From Phycisphaerae bacterium (GTDB taxonomy: Bacteria; Planctomycetota; Phycisphaerae; Sedimentisphaerales; Anaerohalosphaeraceae): a stretch of 5,506 nucleotides of DNA. The notes beneath the pieces were generated by a model. That model was given only the letters and a program-made list of their open reading frames with translations, did not search any database and was not told the DNA's origin. Within the stretch, counting starts at the first letter, position 1. Every line of letters begins with the position of its first letter. A program made the position numbers and the translations under genes. The DNA is taken from positions 1-5,506 of the forward strand of contig SKKI01000065.1 in assembly GCA_007121565.1 (NCBI GenBank), given 5' to 3'. Shown here in pieces: positions 1 through 4,403 of this stretch.

Positions 1-311
1 GTCAGCTTGCCGGCGCCGAGGCGCTGCACATTGCCTCAGGCCTTGACAAGCCGGCCAACGCCGCGGCGGCGATTGTCGAGGATGTGCAGGTCTATGTGCA
101 TGATGTTATCGATCCCGAAGCCGAGCGGCAGCGTCTGCAAAAGCAGAAAGACTTTATCGAAAAGGGTCTGCGTCCGCTGCAGGCCAAACTCAATAACGAG
201 AACTTCACCAAACGAGCCAAGCCGGAGGTGGTCGCCCAGGCTCGCCAAAAACTGGCCGAACTGACCGGACAGCTTGAAGCGGTGGAGAAACATTTGGCCG
301 AGTTGACTTAA
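1..311 (+). CDS. valS: Valyl-tRNA synthetase, C-terminal end (partial)
   Basis: This is the last 102 codons of a gene that enters from the left edge; the frame begins at base 3 and stops at TAA 309-311. The tail has the form of the ValS C-terminal tRNA-binding arm: a VYVHDVIDPEAERQRL stretch, then an alternating charged/leucine helix, then the family-typical LNNENFTKRAKPEVVAQAR segment and a final helix ending in HLAELT. In ValS this antiparallel coiled coil contacts the tRNA; the enzyme charges tRNA-Val with valine in the cytoplasm. The catalytic and editing domains lie outside the window, so the assignment rests on the arm alone. That motif (NENF followed by A-P-E-V-V) is characteristic, so I am fairly sure. 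No intrinsic terminator follows; a repeat element starts about three bases after the stop. Confidence 0.88.
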   Translation, partial: QLAGAEALHIASGLDKPANAAAAIVEDVQVYVHDVIDPEAERQRLQKQKDFIEKGLRPLQAKLNNENFTKRAKPEVVAQARQKLAELTGQLEAVEKHLAELT

Positions 312-314
312 ATG

Positions 315-428
315 AAACCACAGATTTCACAGATGACACGGATTGAGACGAAAATTTTGAATTCATAATTTTTAATGTTGAATTAAATTAAGAATTAAGA
401 ATTAAAAATTCTCTGTGTCCTCTGTGAC
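315..428. repeat. AT-rich composite repeat with inverted 9-nt-repeat ends
   Basis: The whole valS to DUF151-gene spacer is one structured block. Its left end has three tandem 9-base units (319-345: CACAGATTT, CACAGATGA, CACGGATTG). Its right end has two 9-base units in the opposite orientation (409-426: TTCTCTGTG, TCCTCTGTG), which read CACAGAGGA CACAGAGAA on the minus strand. The ends therefore form an imperfect inverted repeat, about 13 of 18 matching. The AT-only core contains a perfect 10-base inverted repeat, AATTTTTAAT (367-376) against ATTAAAAATT (401-410). It also has GAATTAA at 380-386, 392-398 and 399-405. From memory, CACAGAG/GACACAGAG strings and AATTAAGAATTAA runs recur in intergenic DNA of many environmental bacterial genomes. 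I cannot name a family and saw no coding capacity. Confidence 0.6.
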
Positions 429-434
429 AAAAAA

Positions 435-438
435 GAGG
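435..438 (+). promoter_or_regulatory. Ribosome binding site of the DUF151 gene
   Basis: GAGG lies six bases before ATG 445, good Shine-Dalgarno spacing. It decides the start. ATG 439 abuts the motif directly and cannot use it, and GTG 415 falls inside the repeat element. Confidence 0.6.
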
Positions 439-444
439 ATGCTT

Positions 445-840
445 ATGGATATTCAGGTTGAATTGGCGCAGATTATTATCAACGAGGAAGTCGATCAACA
501 GATTATTGTGCTGCGGGAGGTGGACGGGCAGCGCAGTTTTCCGATTGTGATCGGGATGCCGGAGATTCTTGCTATTGATCGTCGTCTCAAGGGCGTGATG
601 CTGCCGCGGCCGCTGACGCATGATTTGCTCGAGCAGGTCATCGGGGATATGGGCGGGCACATTGCCAAAATTGTGATCAATGAGTTGCGCGAACACACCT
701 TTTTTGCGATGATCCATGTGCAGCAGAACCAAAAGGCAATCGCAATTGACAGTCGTCCTTCTGACGCGATCGCCCTGGCCGCGGGGCTCAGGACGCCGCT
801 TTATGTGGCCGAGCAGGTGTTTGACCAGTTGGGCTTGTAA
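445..840 (+). CDS. DUF151 / bifunctional nuclease (BFN) family protein
   Basis: A 131-residue protein that is almost entirely one DUF151 (BFN) domain, matching the usual length of stand-alone bacterial members. Recognisable family motifs in order are: QQIIVLREVDGQRSFPIVIG (about 18-37), AIDRRLKG (43-50), RPLTHDLLEQVI (55-66), INELREHTFFA (78-88) and the hallmark IDSRPSDAIALA (101-112), followed by PLYVAEQVF (118-126). Plant homologues were described as nucleases with DNase and RNase activity. The role of the bacterial proteins is poorly defined, so I give no specific substrate. No signal peptide or membrane segment is present, so it is cytosolic. The start at 445 is chosen for its Shine-Dalgarno sequence and because family similarity begins at once (MDIQVELAQIII). 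It may be co-transcribed with valS; I saw no convincing promoter of its own. Its last 53 bases overlap the convergent lspA. Confidence 0.9.
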   Translation: MDIQVELAQIIINEEVDQQIIVLREVDGQRSFPIVIGMPEILAIDRRLKGVMLPRPLTHDLLEQVIGDMGGHIAKIVINELREHTFFAMIHVQQNQKAIAIDSRPSDAIALAAGLRTPLYVAEQVFDQLGL

Positions 841-1348
841 AGTTGACGATCAGCAGCAGCCCTACGCCAATGCACAGCAGCGAATCGGCCACGTTGAACG
901 TCGGCCAGTGGTAGCTGCCGACGGACACATCGATAAAGTCCCGCACGCGTCCCTCGTTAAACAGCCGGTCGTACAGGTTACCGATGACACCGGCATTGAT
1001 ACAGGCCAGCGCCGCAAGCATCAGACGGGGTTTGAGTCTGCCAAGCACAAAAAGTACATGGATCACCCCCAGCGCGACGATGGAAATCGCGATAAACAGC
1101 CATGTCATCCCTTCAAACAGGCTGAATGCCGCACCGGGGTTTTCAGCCTTTATAAATCGCAGGAATCCGTCAATAAATGTGTATTGCCGGGTCGGCAGTT
1201 CTTCCAGCCAGCCAAAAACGGCGTACTTGGACCACACATCACCGACCGCGCCGACAAGTGTGATGGACAGGAAGATCACAGCGTCGCCCGCATTGAGTCG
1301 ACGGCCAGGCGGTTGTCGGTTGGTTTTTGGGGGCGACGAGGGTGTCAT
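788..1348 (-). CDS. lspA: Lipoprotein signal peptidase (signal peptidase II)
   Basis: Inner-membrane aspartyl protease that cleaves the signal peptide of prolipoproteins just before the lipid-modified cysteine. The 186-residue product has four hydrophobic segments (about 22-45, 82-102, 107-122, 152-170) and the conserved blocks in order. These are GDVWSKY (36-42; Asp37 is in the usual DQxxK position, with Val where Gln is common), NPGAAFSLF (70-78), GNLYDRLF (123-130), VRDFIDV (135-141) and FNVADSLLCIGV (151-162). Asp137 and Asp155, 18 residues apart, fit the family's catalytic aspartate pair. A roughly 20-residue polar N-terminal extension precedes the first membrane segment. ATG 1348 is the first start after the upstream TGA and has no visible Shine-Dalgarno sequence (its leader is C-rich), so coupling to the TPR gene is likely. 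The last 17 residues are read antisense to the end of the DUF151 gene and form a non-conserved tail. Confidence 0.95.
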   Translation of the reverse strand: MTPSSPPKTNRQPPGRRLNAGDAVIFLSITLVGAVGDVWSKYAVFGWLEELPTRQYTFIDGFLRFIKAENPGAAFSLFEGMTWLFIAISIVALGVIHVLFVLGRLKPRLMLAALACINAGVIGNLYDRLFNEGRVRDFIDVSVGSYHWPTFNVADSLLCIGVGLLLIVNFTSPTGQTPARPHKAAS

Positions 1349-1364
1349 AGCGGCAGGGGGGCGA

Positions 1365-2390
1365 TCAATTGTATCGGGCCATTAACTCATTTAACTGCGG
1401 CTGATCGGGGTTGATCTGCAGCGATATCGTCCACTGTTCAAGAGCCAGCGCTTTGATTCGCTCGTCATTGTTCTGCTGGATTGCCCGGATCATATAGGCC
1501 ACTCCCAGGCTCTTGTGGGCCATCCAGTCGTCATTGCCCAGCCGCACCGCCAGTTGATAGCTTTCGATGGCTTCCTCGGTTTGTTCAAGCCGCAGTTGGG
1601 CAAAGCCAAGATACTGAAACGCCAGGGCGTTGTCGGGTTCCTGCTCAAGAACATCCTGCAGCAGTTCTTTAGCGGAGCTGAAACGGTCGGCTCGCAGATA
1701 GGAACGGGCCAGGCGAATCATAATATCCGGTTCATTGCCCTTCAATTCGAGCACTCGACGGTAGGCGTTGATCGCCTCAAGCGGCTCTCGTTGCTGGTCA
1801 AAAATATCACCAAGCACAAGTTCCGCATCGGGCTGGTCAGGGTTAATGTCTCTGGCTTTTCGGGCAAATTCCCGGGCCTGGTCGAAATCCTCCAGGTCGA
1901 AAAAGCTCCGGGCCGCACCGATATGCGCCTCATAGTGTTCAGGATCCAGCCGGCTGGCGGCGACAAATGCCCGTGCAGCTCGCGTATATTGTTCAAGAAT
2001 TCGGCTGACAGAACCCAGATTAAAAAAGTCTGAAAACGACCACGGATCCAGCGTCGTGGCCCGCTCATAGGCGTCAGCACTTTCCTCATATTGTTCCAAT
2101 TGTTGATATAAATCGCCTTTCATTGAAAAGGCCAGGGCAAACTCGCTGTCGGCCTCGGTGGCCTGCTCCAGCTTCAGCAGGGCCTCGGCGTATTCATCCA
2201 GGTCGTTGAGCATCATCGCGTCCACATACAGACTCACGGCCAGTTGACGCTGCCGGTCCAGCTCTCGGACGACCATTTCCTGCTCTGAAGGCTGTTCGGT
2301 CGGCTCCACCAGTCCGCAGCCGCTGAGCAACAGGCCCGCTGCGGCCAGCATACCCACCAGGTAAACGCGAATATTAAAAAATTCGGTCAT
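1365..2390 (-). CDS. TPR-repeat lipoprotein
   Basis: A 341-residue predicted lipoprotein. The N-terminus has a short charged region (Arg8), a hydrophobic core (YLVGMLAAAGLLL) and the lipobox L-S-G-C, with Cys25 as the lipidated residue. Gly at +2 gives no inner-membrane retention signal, so an outer-membrane or periplasm-facing location is plausible. A polar linker (about 26-45) leads into seven or eight tetratricopeptide repeats with regular 34-residue spacing. Repeat ends are seen at DP116, DP150, NP184, EP252 and NP328, with typical YEESADAYERA and TEEAIESYQLA helices. TPRs are protein-protein interaction scaffolds; nothing identifies the partner. Resemblance to BamD or PilF/PilW-type lipoproteins is only architectural. 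The start is ATG 2390, with GGAAAGGA eight bases upstream; a TTG at 2408 in frame lies upstream of that site. lspA follows 16 bases after the TGA, so the two probably form an operon from the promoter at 2464-2492. Confidence 0.88.
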   Translation of the reverse strand: MTEFFNIRVYLVGMLAAAGLLLSGCGLVEPTEQPSEQEMVVRELDRQRQLAVSLYVDAMMLNDLDEYAEALLKLEQATEADSEFALAFSMKGDLYQQLEQYEESADAYERATTLDPWSFSDFFNLGSVSRILEQYTRAARAFVAASRLDPEHYEAHIGAARSFFDLEDFDQAREFARKARDINPDQPDAELVLGDIFDQQREPLEAINAYRRVLELKGNEPDIMIRLARSYLRADRFSSAKELLQDVLEQEPDNALAFQYLGFAQLRLEQTEEAIESYQLAVRLGNDDWMAHKSLGVAYMIRAIQQNNDERIKALALEQWTISLQINPDQPQLNELMARYN

Positions 2391-2398
2391 CAATGCGA

Positions 2399-2406
2399 TC
2401 CTTTCC
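2399..2406 (-). promoter_or_regulatory. Ribosome binding site of the TPR lipoprotein gene
   Basis: On the minus strand, GGAAAGGA lies eight bases before ATG 2390. This supports the ATG over the in-frame TTG at 2408, which sits just upstream of the motif. Starting at 2390 also gives a more normal signal-peptide n-region. Confidence 0.6.
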
Positions 2407-2463
2407 AATACAAAAACCGGATTCTAAGGTCTTTTTTTATTCATCGGGCAATATGAGTGCCTA

Positions 2464-2492
2464 AGTGTAGCCAAAAATGCGCCCTATGTCAA
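2464..2492 (-). promoter_or_regulatory. Sigma70-type promoter for the TPR lipoprotein-lspA operon
   Basis: On the minus strand there is TTGACA (2492-2487), a 17-base spacer and TACACT (2469-2464). The -35 is a perfect consensus match and the -10 matches at four of six positions. A T-run immediately upstream of the -35 (A-run 2491-2499 on the plus strand) could act as an UP-like element. Transcription would start near 2457, giving a leader of about 65 bases. Confidence 0.65.
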
Positions 2493-2531
2493 AAAAAAAC
2501 AAAGAATGCCGGCCAATATAAGCTTTAATCG

Positions 2532-2545
2532 ACCTGTAAACAGGT
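2532..2545. promoter_or_regulatory. Perfect 6+6 dyad, candidate operator
   Basis: ACCTGT-AA-ACAGGT is a perfect inverted repeat about midway between the two divergent -35 boxes (about 39 and 32 bases away). A T-run (2545-2550) follows on the plus strand, so it also resembles a weak intrinsic terminator. However, no plus-strand gene ends here and a six-pair stem with a two-base loop cannot form fully. A regulator-binding site is the more natural reading, but no regulator is identified. Confidence 0.35.
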
Positions 2546-2577
2546 TTTTTGAAACTATCTGAATCCTAAATCGGCAA

Positions 2578-2606
2578 TTGACACGCTTAGCGGCTTATTT
2601 TATAGT
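2578..2606 (+). promoter_or_regulatory. Sigma70-type promoter for gpmI
   Basis: TTGACA (2578-2583), a 17-base spacer and TATAGT (2601-2606). The -35 is perfect, the -10 matches five of six, and the spacing is optimal. Transcription would start near 2612, leaving a leader of about 48 bases before ATG 2661. Confidence 0.75.
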
Positions 2607-2647
2607 CTGTCTCCTGTGTATTGTTATTGAAAACCAGTTGTATATAT

Positions 2648-2654
2648 AGAAAGG
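2648..2654 (+). promoter_or_regulatory. Ribosome binding site of gpmI
   Basis: AGAAAGG ends six bases before ATG 2661, which favours that codon over the adjacent in-frame GTG 2658. The two starts differ by one residue. Confidence 0.6.
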
Positions 2655-2660
2655 TCTGTG

Positions 2661-4229
2661 ATGAGCAATCCCAATGTGACGCTGCGCAAGCGTCCCTGTG
2701 TGATGATTATTCGTGACGGGTGGGGGTATAATCCCAATCCGAAAGAAGATGACTATAACGCTGTCAAGCTGGCCAAGCCGCCGGTGGATGCGAAGCTGAT
2801 GGCCGAGTATCCCAATTGTCTGGTGCGGACCTACGGCGAGGATGTGGGGCTGCCGGAAGGGACGATGGGCAACAGTGAGGTCGGCCACCAGAACATCGGG
2901 GCCGGACGCATTGTGTATCAGGACTCGGTGCGGATCAGTGTCGCAATCCGCGACGGGTCGTTTTTTGACAACGAACAGCTCAACAAAGCCATCGATCACG
3001 CCCTCAGGACCGGCGGCAAGCTGCATGTGATGGGACTGTGCAGCGATATTGGTGTGCATTCGCTGCTGGAGCATCTGTACGGCCTGCTGGAACTGGCCAA
3101 ACGCAAGGGGCTGGACAAGGTTTATCTGCACGCCTTTACCGATGGACGCGACTCGCCGCCGACCAGCGGAGCGGGTTATTTGGCCGATATCGAAAAGAAG
3201 ATGGGCGAAATCGGCGTCGGGCAGGTGGCCTCCGTGTCGGGACGCTTTTACGCGATGGATCGCGATAAGCGCTGGGAGCGTGTGCAGGAAGCCTATGAAT
3301 GCCTGACCGAGGGGATCGGCCAACAGGCCGGCAGCGCCGCCGAGGCAATTAAAGCCAGCTACGATAAAAAAGAAACCGATGAGTTTATCGCGCCGACAAA
3401 CATCGCCGGCGATGACGGCAAGCCTGTTGCGCTGATCGAAGACGGCGACAGTGTCATCTTCTTTAATTTCCGCGGCGACCGACCGCGCGAACTGACCCGT
3501 GCGTTTGTCGATGAGCCGTTTGACGGCTTTGAACGCAAGAGCCGGCCGGAGGTGTATTATGTCTGCATGACCGAATATGACGCGACGATTTCGGCGCCGG
3601 CGGCATTTACGCCGCAGCGCAAGATGCCCAATATCGCCGGTGAGTATTTCAGCAAACTGGGCCTGAAGCAGTTTCGCTGCGCCGAGACCGAAAAATACGC
3701 CCATGTGACGTTTTTCTTCAACGGCGGACAGGAAAAGCAGTTTGACGGCGAAGAGCGTCAGATTGTCCCCTCACCGAAGGTCCGAACGTATGATCTCAAG
3801 CCGGAGATGAGTGCGCCGCAGGTGTGCGATGTGATTTGCGAAAAGCTCGACAGCGGCGCCTTTGATGTGATTATCTGCAACTTTGCCAATCCCGATATGG
3901 TCGGCCATACCGGCGTGCTGGAAGCGGCGGTCGAGGCCTGCAAAACGGTGGATACCTGTGTCGGTAAGATCGTTGACAAGGTCCGGGCGTTGGGCGGCAG
4001 TGCGGTGATTCTGGCCGACCACGGGACGTTTGAGAAAATGTGGGACGTTGACAACGATATGCCGCATACCGCCCATACGATTAGCGATGTGCCGCTGATC
4101 GTGGTCGATGACGATTTCAAGGGGCGAAAAATGAAAAACGGTCGCCTGGCCGATGCGGTGCCGACGCTGCTGGAAGTGATGGGCCTGGATCAGCCCGACG
4201 AAATGACCGGCGAAAGCCTGCTGATTTAA
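2661..4229 (+). CDS. gpmI: 2,3-bisphosphoglycerate-independent phosphoglycerate mutase
   Basis: Cytosolic, metal-dependent glycolytic/gluconeogenic enzyme that interconverts 3- and 2-phosphoglycerate. The 522-residue length fits the family (about 510). It belongs to the alkaline phosphatase superfamily, with a phosphatase domain split around a transferase domain. Visible active-site residues by family comparison are: Asp19 in IIRDGWG; nucleophilic Ser72 in MGNSEVGH; His133 in SDIGVHS; TDGRDSPP (160-167, with Arg163 and Asp164); SGRFYAMDRD (193-202, with Arg195 and Arg201); FNFRGDRPRE (268-277, with Arg271 and Arg274); Lys345 in ETEKYAHVT; Asp412 and His416 in NPDMVGHTG; Asp453 and His454 in ADHG; and His472 in PHTAHT. 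Every expected metal ligand is present. One small oddity is Thr456 where ADHGN normally has Asn. It is transcribed from the strong promoter at 2578-2606, divergent from the TPR-lspA operon. mutL follows in the same direction beyond a 174-base repeat-filled spacer. Confidence 0.97.
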   Translation: MSNPNVTLRKRPCVMIIRDGWGYNPNPKEDDYNAVKLAKPPVDAKLMAEYPNCLVRTYGEDVGLPEGTMGNSEVGHQNIGAGRIVYQDSVRISVAIRDGSFFDNEQLNKAIDHALRTGGKLHVMGLCSDIGVHSLLEHLYGLLELAKRKGLDKVYLHAFTDGRDSPPTSGAGYLADIEKKMGEIGVGQVASVSGRFYAMDRDKRWERVQEAYECLTEGIGQQAGSAAEAIKASYDKKETDEFIAPTNIAGDDGKPVALIEDGDSVIFFNFRGDRPRELTRAFVDEPFDGFERKSRPEVYYVCMTEYDATISAPAAFTPQRKMPNIAGEYFSKLGLKQFRCAETEKYAHVTFFFNGGQEKQFDGEERQIVPSPKVRTYDLKPEMSAPQVCDVICEKLDSGAFDVIICNFANPDMVGHTGVLEAAVEACKTVDTCVGKIVDKVRALGGSAVILADHGTFEKMWDVDNDMPHTAHTISDVPLIVVDDDFKGRKMKNGRLADAVPTLLEVMGLDQPDEMTGESLLI

Positions 4230-4386
4230 AAATCCGAAATGCAAAGCACGAAATTCGAAACAAATGCAAAATACAAAAATTAAAATGTTCCAAACAACCG
4301 CTGAGCCGGAAAGATGTGTTGTTTGAAAATTTAAATTTTTGTCATTTATGATTGTTTCGGATTTCGATATTCGATATTTGAATTTT
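4230..4386. repeat. Long imperfect inverted repeat filling the gpmI-mutL spacer
   Basis: This AT-rich block starts right after the gpmI stop and ends about eight bases before the mutL Shine-Dalgarno sequence. It folds on itself as follows. CGAAATTCGAAACAA (4249-4263) pairs with TTGTTTCGGATTTCG (4352-4366), 15 pairs with one G-U. ACAAAAATT (4273-4281) pairs with AATTTTTGT (4334-4342). CAAACAAC (4291-4298) pairs with GTTGTTTG (4318-4325). The internal loops are nearly symmetric (9/9 and 9/8 bases), and a GC-richer terminal loop lies at 4299-4317. Outside 4249-4366 the arms still resemble each other, but weakly. From memory, similar ATTCGAAA/TTTCGAATTTCG spacers recur in several environmental bacterial lineages; I cannot name the family. 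No protein is encoded. Confidence 0.75.
4323..4352 (+). promoter_or_regulatory. Possible promoter for mutL inside the repeat
   Basis: TTGAAA (4323-4328), an 18-base spacer and TATGAT (4347-4352), five of six matches at each box. Transcription would start near 4359, about 45 bases before ATG 4404. AT-rich DNA yields such matches by chance, so this is only a candidate. Confidence 0.3.
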
Positions 4387-4403
4387 AAACACCGGAGTGT
4401 TTG

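Noticed and set aside
303..408. Promoter-like hexamers (TTGACT at 303, TTGAAT at 357 and 378) before the DUF151 gene
   Set aside because: None is followed by a convincing -10 at 16-18 bases; the AT-only core gives many chance matches.
319..426. CRISPR-like short tandem repeats
   Set aside because: Units are nine bases with no spacers, far too short for a CRISPR array, and no cas gene is nearby.
415..444. Upstream GTG (415) and ATG (439) starts for the DUF151 gene
   Set aside because: GTG 415 is in the repeat end (CTCTGTGTCC), and ATG 439 abuts the GAGG site with no spacing. ATG 445 has proper spacing and family similarity starts there.
716..1414. 232-codon plus-strand open frame opposite lspA
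   Set aside because: It is antisense to an unmistakable lspA, starts inside the DUF151 gene, and its translation has no recognisable domain and a low-complexity composition.
2391..2408. TTG start (2408) for the TPR lipoprotein
   Set aside because: It lies just upstream of the Shine-Dalgarno sequence GGAAAGGA, which is correctly placed for ATG 2390.
2531..2551. Dyad plus T-run as a rho-independent terminator
   Set aside because: The stem is only five or six pairs, the loop is too tight, and no plus-strand gene ends upstream; an operator is more plausible.
2595..3704. 369-codon minus-strand open frame opposite gpmI
   Set aside because: It is antisense to a fully conserved gpmI; such shadow frames arise from codon bias, and this one has no family features. 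It also runs across the gpmI promoter.
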